NCBI GenBank assembly: GCA_002314635.1
Contig: DCGQ01000013.1
Coordinates: 1 to 30,950, forward strand
Reading direction: 5' to 3'
Source: Clostridiales bacterium UBA1774
GTDB lineage: Bacteria > Bacillota > Clostridia > Oscillospirales > Oscillospiraceae
Length of the DNA stretch: 30,950 nt
In this document: positions 1-7,482 of the stretch, piece after piece
How positions within the stretch are numbered: the first letter of the stretch is position 1
How the letters are laid out: every line of letters begins with the position of its first letter
Made by a program: the position numbers and the translations under genes
The notes under the pieces: generated by a model
Told to the model about the DNA's origin: nothing
What the model saw: only the letters and a program-made list of their open reading frames with translations
Database searches by the model: none

Positions 1-17
1 TTCCGCCAATAAAAGGC

Positions 18-46
18 TTGCAGGCGGGAATCTGCTATGATATAGT
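18..46 (+). promoter_or_regulatory. candidate sigma-A promoter for the Asp23-fakA genes
   Basis: TTGCAG (18-23) and TATAGT (41-46) are separated by exactly 17 bases. An overlapping alternative -10, TATGAT at 36-41, has an extended TGC in front of it but no matching -35. The first Asp23 codon is about 110 bases downstream. The rest of bases 1-157 holds no gene that I can support. Confidence 0.5.
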
Positions 47-157
47 AATATGCCTCATAGCAGACACATTTCAAGGATAGAATGACCTTTCGGAACCGCC
101 CTGTATCGGCAACGAACCGACAGTCGCGGCCATGGAAACAGCGGAAAGGAGCACGAT

Positions 158-514
158 ATGGTTAAAATCAATACGGAACAGGGCGCGATCCGAATCTCCG
201 GGGAAGTGTTTACCACACTGGCCGGTGCTGCGGCTACCAGCTGCTTCGGCGTTCGCGGTATGGCAAAGCAGTCTGCCAGCGACGGACTGGTTCATCTGCT
301 GAAACGGGAAGCCATGGGAAAAGGCGTGCGAATCGCCTTCCATGAGGACGAAGGCAGTATATCCATCCAGCTTCACATCATTGTGAATACCGGAGTCAAC
401 ATTCCGGTGATCTGCAGCGAGATCAGCTCTGCTGTCCGCTACAAGGTCACAGAGGCGACCGGCGTGCCGGTACGTCAGGTGGATGTGTTCGTAGATTCCG
501 TAATGCCGGATTAA
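158..514 (+). CDS. Asp23/Gls24 family protein (YloU-like)
   Basis: This 118-residue soluble protein fits the Asp23/Gls24 (alkaline shock protein) family in length and pattern. It opens with an INTEQGAIRISGEVF-type strand, has a central GVRGMA segment, and ends in the conserved VTGVxVxxVDVFVDSV-like strand (here VTEATGVPVRQVDVFVDSV). The ATG at 158 follows GAAAGGAG at a normal distance. It lies 18 bases before a fakA-like gene; this pair (yloU-yloV) is conserved across Firmicutes. Family members are small cytoplasmic or membrane-associated proteins linked to envelope stress, and the biochemical role is not settled. Promoter candidate at 18-46. Family assignment is confident; precise function is not. 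Confidence 0.85.
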   Translation: MVKINTEQGAIRISGEVFTTLAGAAATSCFGVRGMAKQSASDGLVHLLKREAMGKGVRIAFHEDEGSISIQLHIIVNTGVNIPVICSEISSAVRYKVTEATGVPVRQVDVFVDSVMPD

Positions 515-532
515 AACGCGGGGGATAGACAT

Positions 533-2161
533 ATGATGAATACAGTGGACGGTAAGCTGTTCTGCGAGATGCTCATCGCCGCAGCGGCTTCCGTAGAAGC
601 GCGGAAACAGGAGATCAATGAACTGAATGTATTCCCGGTGCCCGATGGGGATACCGGTACCAATATGAGCATGACCATGAATGCGGCCGCGAAGGAGCTG
701 AGCCAGAAGCGCCCGGAGGAGCTGACGGCGGCGGCTGATCTGGCAGCCTCCTCCATGCTGCGGGGCGCCCGGGGCAATTCCGGCGTGATTCTGAGCCTGC
801 TGTTCCGGGGCATATCCAAGCGGTTCAAGGAAAAGAAAAGTGCCGATGCTGCCGAGCTGGCAGCGGCCATGAACGAGGGCGTTGCAGCCGCCTACAAAGC
901 GGTGATGAAGCCCACCGAGGGTACCATCCTCACCGTGGCCCGGCTGGCCTCCGCCGCCGCTGCGGAAGCCGCCAAGACGGAGACGGAGCTGACTGCGGTG
1001 CTGGAGCGGGCGGAAGCGGCTGGCGAGGCCGCGCTGCAGAACACCGTTGAGCTGAATCCGGTGCTGAAAAAGGCCGGTGTAGTGGATGCGGGCGGCATGG
1101 GGTATATGACCATCCTGCGAGCCATGCTGCGGGTCCTGAAAGGGGAGGCTGCGGAGCTGCCCGGCGTTTCTGCGGAAACGGAAGACGGGGAGGAATCCGG
1201 CTCCGTGTTTGCCAAGTTTGAGACGGCGGATATCCGTTACCCCTACTGCACCGAGTTTATTGTCTCCCGGGACAATGACAAGTCCGTGGATCTGCTTCGC
1301 AGTTACCTCAGCAGCATCGGCGACAGTGCGGTGGTGCTGGACGATGAGGAACTGATCAAGGTTCATGTGCATTCCGCCTGTCCCGGTGAAGTGCTGACCG
1401 AGGCACTGACCTACGGCGCACTGCAGACCGTGAAGGTGGAGAATATGCGTCTGCAGCATACCGCCAAGCTGGAAGCGGAAAAACCCGAGATCCCGGAGCC
1501 TACCAAGCCGCTGAGCATCGTTGCCGTCTGTGCCGGAGAGGGACTTTCCGCCCTGTTCCGGGAGATGGGCGCAGATCAGGTGGTTTCCGGCGGTCAGACC
1601 ATGAACCCCTCCACGGAGGACATTCTGAAAGCCGTGCAGCGCAGCGGCGGAAAAACCGTGCTGGTGCTGCCCAACAATAAGAATATCATCATGGCTGCCC
1701 AGCAGTGCGTGGGTCTCAGCGACCGGCAGGTCATTGTGATTCCCACCACCACGGTACAGCAGGGCATTTCCGCCATGATGATGCTGGAGCCGGAGGCGGA
1801 AGCCGGAGAGATTCAGGATGCCATGATGGAGGCTGTCGCCGGTGTGCACAGCTTCTCCGTCACCTATGCCGCCCGGGATTCCAGCTTCGACGGGATGGAG
1901 ATCCATGAGGGCGAGTTCCTCGTCATGGAAGAAGGCAAGCTGATCTGCAATGCGCCGGATAAAGCCACCATGACCGCGGCACTGGCTGTTGCCCTGCGGG
2001 ACATTCGTGCGGAGCTGGTCAGCATCTTCTACGGTGCGGATGTGGAGCAGGCGGATGCGGAGAAGCTGCAGGCTTCGCTGAATCTGTCCCTGCCGGATGC
2101 GGAGTTTTCACTGGTCAGCGGCGGACAGCCGGTGTACTACTACCTGATCTCGGCGGAATAA
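533..2161 (+). CDS. fakA: DAK2 domain protein, fatty acid kinase catalytic subunit FakA-like (YloV)
   Basis: 542 residues, close to B. subtilis YloV/FakA. The N-terminal DhaL-type nucleotide-binding domain (about 1-200) carries NVFPVPDGDTGTNM near residue 30, whose aspartates bind Mg-ATP in this family, and SMLRGARGNSGVILS near residue 75. A middle region and a C-terminal DegV-like region (about 320-542) follow. In characterised relatives FakA phosphorylates fatty acids held by the FakB (DegV) carrier, feeding exogenous fatty acids into phospholipid synthesis. No FakB is in the window. It starts at ATG 533, with another ATG at 536, after a GGGGGA ribosome site. It follows the Asp23 gene by 18 bases and ends in a candidate hairpin terminator, so the two probably form one transcript. 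Confidence 0.85.
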   Translation: MMNTVDGKLFCEMLIAAAASVEARKQEINELNVFPVPDGDTGTNMSMTMNAAAKELSQKRPEELTAAADLAASSMLRGARGNSGVILSLLFRGISKRFKEKKSADAAELAAAMNEGVAAAYKAVMKPTEGTILTVARLASAAAAEAAKTETELTAVLERAEAAGEAALQNTVELNPVLKKAGVVDAGGMGYMTILRAMLRVLKGEAAELPGVSAETEDGEESGSVFAKFETADIRYPYCTEFIVSRDNDKSVDLLRSYLSSIGDSAVVLDDEELIKVHVHSACPGEVLTEALTYGALQTVKVENMRLQHTAKLEAEKPEIPEPTKPLSIVAVCAGEGLSALFREMGADQVVSGGQTMNPSTEDILKAVQRSGGKTVLVLPNNKNIIMAAQQCVGLSDRQVIVIPTTTVQQGISAMMMLEPEAEAGEIQDAMMEAVAGVHSFSVTYAARDSSFDGMEIHEGEFLVMEEGKLICNAPDKATMTAALAVALRDIRAELVSIFYGADVEQADAEKLQASLNLSLPDAEFSLVSGGQPVYYYLISAE

Positions 2162-2174
2162 AGAAAACGGACAG

Positions 2175-2206
2175 GAGGCTGTCTCAAGAGCTGAGGCAGC
2201 CTCTTT
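2175..2206 (+). terminator. candidate rho-independent terminator after fakA
   Basis: A 12-bp stem (2175-2186 with 2192-2203, one G-T wobble) with a 5-base loop is followed by a short TTT run. The T tract is weak, so it may only partly terminate. A second small perfect inverted repeat, GGGAAT/ATTCCC, lies at 2238-2257 before the next gene. Confidence 0.6.
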
Positions 2207-2283
2207 CTGACGATACAGGACGGGTGAGAGCGCGTTAGGGAATCATACGTCATTCCCGATTACCTGTTTGGGGAGGTATTGCC

Positions 2284-3909
2284 TTGGAAGAACGGAAAAA
2301 GGACAGTTTTGTCAAGGGTGCGGCGGTACTGACAGCCAGTACGATCATCATAAAGGTGCTGGGGGCGCTGTTCAAGCTGCCGCTGGCCAATATCATCGGC
2401 AATGAGGGCATGGCCGATTTCGGCGTGGCCTATAATATCTATTCCCTGCTGCTGACGGTTTCCACCGCCGGTCTGCCTGTGGCGCTGAGCCGCATGGTCT
2501 CTGAGGCGGATGCATTGGGACTGCGGAATCAGGTAAAGCGCACCTTCCGGGTGGCGCATACGGCGTTTTTCGTGCTGGGCGCTGCGGCAACGCTGTTTAT
2601 GCTGCTGGGCTGCAAGGCGCTGGCCCGGTTCATGAATGCGCCGGAAAGCTGGCCCAGCATCGGAATGCTGGGGCCTGCGCTGGTCTTTGTATGTCTGACC
2701 TCCGCCTATCGGGGGTACACGCAGGGTCTGGGAAATATGGTGCCCACCAGCATCTCCCAGATCATCGAGACCCTAAGCAAGCTGGTATTCGGTCTGACGC
2801 TGGCATGGGCGCTGATGCGGATGGGCAAGGGCAGCAGTCTGGGCGCTGCGGGCAGCATCTTCGGCGTGACCATGGGTACAGTGCTGGCCTTTGTTTACAT
2901 CCTGCTTCATACGAGGAAGATCAACCGGAGCCTTACGAGGCCCACCGGGGAGCCGGATGTGCCGGAAAGCGCGGGGCAGACGCTGAAAAAGCTGGTTTCC
3001 ATCGGCGTGCCCATCATCGTCGGCTCCTGCGTGCTGAATGTGGTGGCCATTGTGGACACCAAGATGATCTACGGGCGGCTCCAGTCCGCGCTGGGATACA
3101 GCTATGAGAACGCGAAAATCCTCTACGGTATTTATTTCAACAGCCAGACCCTGTATAACCTGCCCTCCGCCTTTGCGGTGCCCATGGTGACCAGCGCCAT
3201 CCCTGCCATTGCGGCATACGCGGCGCAGCGGAAGCATCGGGACGCGGCGCAGGTGATGGGAGCGTCCCTGAAGCTGATGAACCTGCTGGCCATGCCCATG
3301 GCAGTGGGCATGGGCGTACTGGCCGCGCCGCTGATGGCCGGTCTGTACGGGGAAACCAGCACGGTTGCCGGAGGGATCCTGAGCATCCTCAGCGGAGCCA
3401 GCTATTTTGTCTGCATTACCATGGTGACCAATGCCATTCTGCAGGCCTATGGCTATGAGTGGTTCTCCATGATCAGCATTGCCGCTGGCGGCCTGTGCAA
3501 GGTAGTGGTGAATTACCTGCTGCTGGGCAATCCGAAAATCGGCATTCTGGGCGCGGCAGTGGGCAGTATTTCCTGCTATGTGGTGCTGAGTCTGCTGAAT
3601 CTGTGCATGATCCGCCGGAAAGCACCGGAGTGCCCCCGGCTTCTGAACCTGTTCGGAAAGCCGCTGCTGGCCGCGCTGGTGATGGGCGGCTGCGCCTGGG
3701 CGGCCTACGGCTTCGGCAGCCGTCTGCTGGCAAAGCTGGGTCTGTTCCAAAGCGGCAGAATGCTCTATCTGGTGCCGGTTGTCATCTCGGTAGCCGTGGG
3801 CGTGGTGGCCTATCTGGTGCTGGTGGTGCTGCTGAAACCGGTGAGCCGGGAGGAACTGGAGCTGGTGCCCAAGGGCGACAAGGTGGCAAAGCTGCTGCGG
3901 GTGAAATAA
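2284..3909 (+). CDS. MVF/MATE-superfamily flippase, SpoVB/MurJ-like (YabM-type) polysaccharide or lipid II transporter
   Basis: 541 residues of almost continuous hydrophobic segments, consistent with 14 membrane helices. The start is characteristic of the SpoVB/YabM/YtgP branch: KGAAVLTASTIIIKVLGALF, then LPLANIIGNEGMADFGVAYN and TAGLPVALSRMVSEA. Relatives flip undecaprenyl-linked cell-wall precursors across the cytoplasmic membrane. The start codon is TTG at 2284, supported by GGGAGG at 2271-2276 with 7-base spacing; no ATG fits better. It lies directly upstream of HU and RqcP genes, matching the yabM-(mazG)-hup-yabO neighbourhood of many Firmicutes. That context favours a YabM-like role but cannot separate lipid II from another polysaccharide substrate. 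Confidence 0.8.
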   Translation: MEERKKDSFVKGAAVLTASTIIIKVLGALFKLPLANIIGNEGMADFGVAYNIYSLLLTVSTAGLPVALSRMVSEADALGLRNQVKRTFRVAHTAFFVLGAAATLFMLLGCKALARFMNAPESWPSIGMLGPALVFVCLTSAYRGYTQGLGNMVPTSISQIIETLSKLVFGLTLAWALMRMGKGSSLGAAGSIFGVTMGTVLAFVYILLHTRKINRSLTRPTGEPDVPESAGQTLKKLVSIGVPIIVGSCVLNVVAIVDTKMIYGRLQSALGYSYENAKILYGIYFNSQTLYNLPSAFAVPMVTSAIPAIAAYAAQRKHRDAAQVMGASLKLMNLLAMPMAVGMGVLAAPLMAGLYGETSTVAGGILSILSGASYFVCITMVTNAILQAYGYEWFSMISIAAGGLCKVVVNYLLLGNPKIGILGAAVGSISCYVVLSLLNLCMIRRKAPECPRLLNLFGKPLLAALVMGGCAWAAYGFGSRLLAKLGLFQSGRMLYLVPVVISVAVGVVAYLVLVVLLKPVSREELELVPKGDKVAKLLRVK

Positions 3910-3927
3910 ACAGAAAGAGACAGATTT

Positions 3928-4221
3928 ATGAATAAGAAAGAACTGGCAGCGGCGATGTCGCTCCGATTGGGTATGTCGAAGAAGGAAGCGGAAGCTGCGC
4001 TGGATACGGCGCTGGAGCTGGTGACGGAGACGGTAGCCGGGGGCGACAAGGTGCAGCTGGTAGGCTTCGGTACACTGGAAGTCCGCAGCAGAAAGGTGCG
4101 GAAGGGCACCGTGATCGGTCAGGCCGGGTCCGGAATGCTGCAGGAGGTTCCGACCCTGCAGTTCCGCCCGGGGAAGGAGCTGCGGGAAGCCATACAGACG
4201 AATAACAGGAGAGAAAAATGA
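3928..4221 (+). CDS. hup: HU/IHF-family DNA-binding protein with altered beta-arm tip
   Basis: 97 residues that align without gaps to the start of Bacillus HU. The dimerisation core is intact: MNKKEL start, GMSKKEAEAALD helix, GDKVQLVGFGTLEVR and the FRPGKELREAI end. The arm tip is different. Residues 61-63, Arg-Asn-Pro in ordinary HU, are Thr-Val-Ile here, so the proline that intercalates and kinks DNA is missing, and the rest of the arm is also unusual. It probably still binds DNA as a dimer but may bend it less, or may have a specialised role. It starts 18 bases after the flippase gene and its stop overlaps the RqcP start by 4 bases (ATGA), so these genes are co-transcribed and probably translationally coupled. 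Confidence 0.85.
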   Translation: MNKKELAAAMSLRLGMSKKEAEAALDTALELVTETVAGGDKVQLVGFGTLEVRSRKVRKGTVIGQAGSGMLQEVPTLQFRPGKELREAIQTNNRREK

Positions 4222-4460
4222 GACTGGACAAATATCTGAAGGTCAGCCGCCTGATCAAGCGGCGCACAGTGGCCAACGAAGCCTGCGACAATGAGCGGGT
4301 CTCCGTCAACGGCAAGCCTGCCAGAGCCTCCTATGAGGTGAAGGTTGGGGATGTGCTGGAGCTGAATTTCGGTCAGCGGACATTGAAGGTGCGTGTGGCC
4401 GCAGTGAACGAGTTTGCCGGGAAGGACGAAGCCTCCGCCATGTATGAGGAAGTCCGCTGA
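4218..4460 (+). CDS. rqcP: S4-domain RNA-binding protein RqcP (YabO/Hsp15-like)
   Basis: An 80-residue single S4 domain. It has the MRLDKYLKVSRLIKRR start, the ANEACDNERVSVNG segment with the family's VNGKPA turn, and KVGDVLELNFGQR. In B. subtilis RqcP binds 50S ribosomes carrying obstructed peptidyl-tRNA and works with RqcH to add C-terminal alanine tails. The length equals the family length. It overlaps the HU gene by 4 bases and is followed two bases later by a MATE gene. In sporulating relatives the next genes are usually yabP and yabQ; here they are absent. Confidence 0.85.
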   Translation: MRLDKYLKVSRLIKRRTVANEACDNERVSVNGKPARASYEVKVGDVLELNFGQRTLKVRVAAVNEFAGKDEASAMYEEVR

Positions 4461-4462
4461 GT

Positions 4463-5848
4463 ATGCTGAAACAGAACAAATGGATCGGCAGCCGCGCCTT
4501 TTATGCCATGGTGCTGAGCGTGACCATCCCGATCGTCATTCAGAACGGCATTACCAGCTTTGTAAACCTGCTGGATAATGTGATGGTAGGCCGGGTCGGT
4601 ACGGAGCAGATGTCCGGCGTGGCCATTGCAAACCAACTGATCATGATTTTCGAACTGGGCATTTTCGGCGGAATCTCCGGCGCAAGCATATTCGCCGCTC
4701 AGTTTTACGGTTACGGAGACATGGAGGGCGTGCGCCATACCTTCCGCATCAAGCTCTTTGTGGGACTGGCCATTGCGGCGGCGGGTATCGTGGTTTTCCT
4801 GCTGTTCGGCGACAGTCTGATCCACCGTTTCCTGCAGGGCGACAGTGATGTGGGAGACGCGGAGGCCACCGCAGGGTACGGACTGCGGTATCTGCGGGTC
4901 ATTCTCATCGGCTTCGTGCCCTTCTCCATGACCCAGATCTATGCCAGTACGCTGAAAGAAACCAGTGAGACGATCCTGCCCATGAAGGCGTCCATTACGG
5001 CGGTACTGGTGAATCTGGTGCTGAACTACATCTTCATTTTCGGTAAGCTGGGGTTCCCGGCTATGGGCGGCACCGGCGCCGCCGTTGCCACGGTGGTCTC
5101 CCGCTATGTGGAGTTTGGCGTGGTAGCCATCGGCACCCATCGGAAACCGGAAAAGTATCGCTTTGCCGAAGGATTGTACCGCAGCCTGTATGTACCTGCC
5201 GACCTGCTGGGCCGGGTCATGAAAAAAGGTGCGCCCCTGCTGCTGAATGAGCTGCTTTGGAGCGCCGGTATGGCGATGCTGAATCAGAGCTACTCCCTGC
5301 GGGGACTGAGCGTGGTGGCGGCGCTGAATATTACCAGCACCATCTCCAACCTGTTCTACATCGTCACCATGGCCATGGGTAACACCGTTTCCATTCTGGT
5401 GGGACAGGCGCTTGGCTCCGGGGACATGGAGCGGGCAAAGGACACAGACCGGAAGCTGATCGTGTTTTCCGTAGGCGTGTCTGTCTGCATGGGTCTTCTC
5501 TGGGCGCTGTGCTCCGGCTGGATTCCCCGGATCTACAACACGAAGGAAACCGTACGGAATCTGGCCTCCACGCTGATGATCGTGGCCGCCTGCGCCATGC
5601 CCATCAACGCCTTCTCCCATGCCAGCTATTTCACCCTCCGTTCCGGCGGAAAGACCATCATCACCTTCCTGTTTGACAGCGGGTTTACCTGGGCGGTGGC
5701 GGTGACACTGGCCTTCTGCCTGTCCCATTTCACCGCACTGAACATCGTGGCCATGTACGCACTGGTGCAGGCCAGCAACCTGATCAAATGCGTGATGGGG
5801 TACATTCTGGTGAAGAAAGGCATCTGGATTAACAATATCGTGGCTTGA
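4463..5848 (+). CDS. MATE family multidrug/metabolite exporter
   Basis: 461 residues with about 12 predicted membrane helices and the two-fold MATE pattern. The first helix region reads IPIVIQNGITSFVNLLDNVMVGRVG (given in two parts: IPIVIQNGITSF, VNLLDNVMVGRVG). The second half repeats it with GAPLLLNELLWSAGMAMLNQ. MATE proteins export cations or drugs using a Na+ or H+ gradient; the substrate cannot be told here. The ATG at 4463 lies two bases after the rqcP stop, with GAGGAAG inside the rqcP end as a ribosome site, so it belongs to the same transcript. A strong bidirectional terminator follows. Confidence 0.85.
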   Translation: MLKQNKWIGSRAFYAMVLSVTIPIVIQNGITSFVNLLDNVMVGRVGTEQMSGVAIANQLIMIFELGIFGGISGASIFAAQFYGYGDMEGVRHTFRIKLFVGLAIAAAGIVVFLLFGDSLIHRFLQGDSDVGDAEATAGYGLRYLRVILIGFVPFSMTQIYASTLKETSETILPMKASITAVLVNLVLNYIFIFGKLGFPAMGGTGAAVATVVSRYVEFGVVAIGTHRKPEKYRFAEGLYRSLYVPADLLGRVMKKGAPLLLNELLWSAGMAMLNQSYSLRGLSVVAALNITSTISNLFYIVTMAMGNTVSILVGQALGSGDMERAKDTDRKLIVFSVGVSVCMGLLWALCSGWIPRIYNTKETVRNLASTLMIVAACAMPINAFSHASYFTLRSGGKTIITFLFDSGFTWAVAVTLAFCLSHFTALNIVAMYALVQASNLIKCVMGYILVKKGIWINNIVA

Positions 5849-5853
5849 ACGAA

Positions 5854-5905
5854 GCATAATAAAGCGGAGCAGACGAAAACGCCTGCTCCGCTGTTTTGTT
5901 ATGCT
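5854..5905. terminator. bidirectional rho-independent terminator between convergent genes
   Basis: The GC-rich stem AGCGGAGCAG (5863-5872) pairs with CTGCTCCGCT (5883-5892). The flanks pair too: AGCATAA upstream with TTATGCT downstream. There is a T-rich run after the stem on the plus strand and a TTTAT run on the minus strand. It sits between the plus-strand MATE gene and the minus-strand gene ending at 5904. Confidence 0.85.
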
Positions 5906-6338
5906 ATGGCTGCATTCCAAAGCCGGTCACCTTACCGTCCTCATTCATGGAGATCCAGAGGTACTGCATCCCGATCAGCCCGATCCCGTCAAAATCCTGA
6001 TCTCCGATGGAGACTGTGCCGCTTTGGATGGAGCTCCAGCCATCCTCCCGCTGCCGGATCCGGAATGCCGTGACATAATTACCGTCATCGTCCCTCAGCA
6101 CCGTTTTGTCCGCAAGCTGTACCAGATTGGTGTGGAAGCGGGTGCCGGTGTCCTGAAAGGAGGGGTCTATGACTGCGGCGGACAGCATCTCATATCCCCG
6201 CTGAATGCTCCGCCGATCTATGGTTTCCAGAACATCCTCCAGAAAATCGAGAGCGTAGGGCAGCGACAACACTGCGGTGAACAGCAGGATCATAATGACC
6301 AGTGCTGCCCGGAGCACGGGAGAAACCTTTTGCTTCAT
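5904..6338 (-). CDS. membrane-anchored hypothetical protein
   Basis: About 144 residues. A short basic start (MKQKVSPVLR) leads into one hydrophobic helix (about residues 9-32) and then a 110-residue polar, probably extracytoplasmic, domain. That domain holds GNYVTAFRIRQREDGWSS and ends QYLWISMNEDGKVTGFGMQP, a beta-rich look. I do not recognise a family. The ATG at 6338 fits AAGGTGA at 6343-6349 better than the in-frame TTG at 6341. It is a one-gene unit with its own promoter at 6466-6494 and a hairpin-rich leader of about 120 bases. It ends against the bidirectional terminator. Confidence 0.65.
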   Translation of the reverse strand: MKQKVSPVLRAALVIMILLFTAVLSLPYALDFLEDVLETIDRRSIQRGYEMLSAAVIDPSFQDTGTRFHTNLVQLADKTVLRDDDGNYVTAFRIRQREDGWSSIQSGTVSIGDQDFDGIGLIGMQYLWISMNEDGKVTGFGMQP

Positions 6339-6354
6339 CAATTCACCTTACCCA

Positions 6355-6392
6355 CCGAAACCCGGTTTCAGAGGTATGAAATCGGGTTTCGG
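6355..6392 (-). promoter_or_regulatory. 16-bp stem hairpin in the leader of the 5904-6338 gene
   Basis: CCGAAACCCGGTTTCA (6355-6370) pairs with TGAAATCGGGTTTCGG (6377-6392) around a 6-base loop, with one wobble. On the minus-strand transcript it ends about 5 bases before the ribosome site. There is no T run, so it is not a standard terminator. A smaller inverted repeat TGCCG-ATGCA-CGGCA lies at 6411-6425 in the same leader. Confidence 0.55.
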
Positions 6393-6465
6393 ATGAAAAT
6401 TCATGATCAATGCCGATGCACGGCAGGATGGGATCGCCCGGCAAAAAGTGCGAATAATTGAAGCC

Positions 6466-6494
6466 AGTATAGCAAGATACAGGCTCAGCGTCAA
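6466..6494 (-). promoter_or_regulatory. sigma-A promoter for the 5904-6338 gene
   Basis: On the minus strand TTGACG (6489-6494) and TATACT (6466-6471) are 17 bases apart, and TGC directly precedes the -10 (extended -10). Transcription should start near 6459, leaving a leader of about 120 bases. Confidence 0.75.
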
Positions 6495-6540
6495 GAACGA
6501 TTGCAAAAAGAATATGTATTTTAGCGGGAATACGATATGA

Positions 6541-6586
6541 AACGATAAAACAGGCTGAAACTGCATTTTCTGACGCAGTTTCAGCC
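6541..6586 (-). terminator. rho-independent terminator of the Opp-type operon
   Basis: A perfect 12-bp stem (GGCTGAAACTGC at 6553-6564 with 6575-6586) and a 10-base loop. On the minus strand it is followed by TGTTTTATCG. It lies about 100 bases after the stop of the TPR gene, the last gene of the minus-strand operon. Bases 6587-6684 hold nothing else that I can support. Confidence 0.7.
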
Positions 6587-6684
6587 GAAATGAACGGAAT
6601 ACTGACATTGTCTGCATAAAATAAACAATGGGACTGGGGTAATCTCTGAATTAATGTGCCGATAACGGAATGAAAATGGGGCGC

Positions 6685-7467
6685 TCAGCTTTTTTGCTCC
6701 GGCAGACCGAAGCGGTCCCGCCATGCGGCGATAAAGGCGTAACCGATCCAGAAGCTGTCCCGGCGAAGGATGGAATCCAGCAGCGCCTCTGCTTCTTCCG
6801 TGTGACCGGCCTGACGGAGCCAGCAGCTGACGCCGTAGCCGTAGATCGCATATTCCAGATCGGAGTCCAGCGCTTCCAGCTCCTGCATGGCCTGCTTACG
6901 GCCGATCATACCCGCAGCCAGCGCCATGGCGCCCTCATAGGCGGTGTGATGCCCCACCTTCATGCCCGGATGGTAGCTCTGATACAGCAGCACGGGAGCC
7001 TGACCCAGTCTCCATGCCGCCAGCGTGTGCCAGTAGATGACGGCGATGCCCATTTCCTCATCGCAGTAGGGGAGGCAGATCCTGCTTTCCGCCATGGAGG
7101 CCTCATCATGCCCGGCCAGATAGTGGGCGATGGCCAGCCGGTAGCTCAGATCCTCCTCGCTGCCGCCCATGGCGCGGCAATGCTCAAGATCGGCGATGGC
7201 CTTTTCCGGCTGCAGGGTGTTGATCAGCCGGGGCGCACGCTGCCGCCAGCCGCGGATATCCTCCGGACACAGCGCAATGGCCCGGTCGTACACCGGCAGC
7301 GCATCCCGGTAACGGAGCTGATAGTTCAGCGCGCTGCCCAGCTTCAGCAGGTCTTCAAAGCTTTCCGCGCCCCGCAGCGCAGCCACCTCCGGACTGTCCT
7401 CCAGCGTGCAGGTTTCCCGACCCAACTGGGTGGCGGGAGCGGCGTGAATTTCAGAAAAGTACGGCAT
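6685..7467 (-). CDS. TPR-like protein at the end of an Opp-type operon
   Basis: 260 residues, no signal peptide or membrane helix, so cytoplasmic. TPR-like helices are visible: residues near 50-75 read YRDALPVYDRAIALCPED, a clear TPR consensus. Further helical pairs follow around KAIADLEHC, HYLAGHDEASMAES and QAGHTEEAEALLDSIL. It starts 15 bases after the second permease gene, with AGGAGGA in front, so it is the last gene of the transporter operon. TPR proteins act as protein-binding scaffolds; a role alongside the importer or in peptide use is inferred from position only. Confidence 0.75.
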   Translation of the reverse strand: MPYFSEIHAAPATQLGRETCTLEDSPEVAALRGAESFEDLLKLGSALNYQLRYRDALPVYDRAIALCPEDIRGWRQRAPRLINTLQPEKAIADLEHCRAMGGSEEDLSYRLAIAHYLAGHDEASMAESRICLPYCDEEMGIAVIYWHTLAAWRLGQAPVLLYQSYHPGMKVGHHTAYEGAMALAAGMIGRKQAMQELEALDSDLEYAIYGYGVSCWLRQAGHTEEAEALLDSILRRDSFWIGYAFIAAWRDRFGLPEQKS

Positions 7468-7482
7468 AGGGTGTTCCTCCTG

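Noticed and set aside
71..1906. A long open frame on the minus strand across the Asp23-fakA genes
   Set aside because: It is His/Gly/Gln-rich, antisense to two well-recognised genes in GC-rich DNA, and resembles no family.
4373..5920. A long minus-strand open frame opposite the MATE gene
   Set aside because: His/Gln/Gly-rich antisense shadow; the MATE protein on the other strand is clear.
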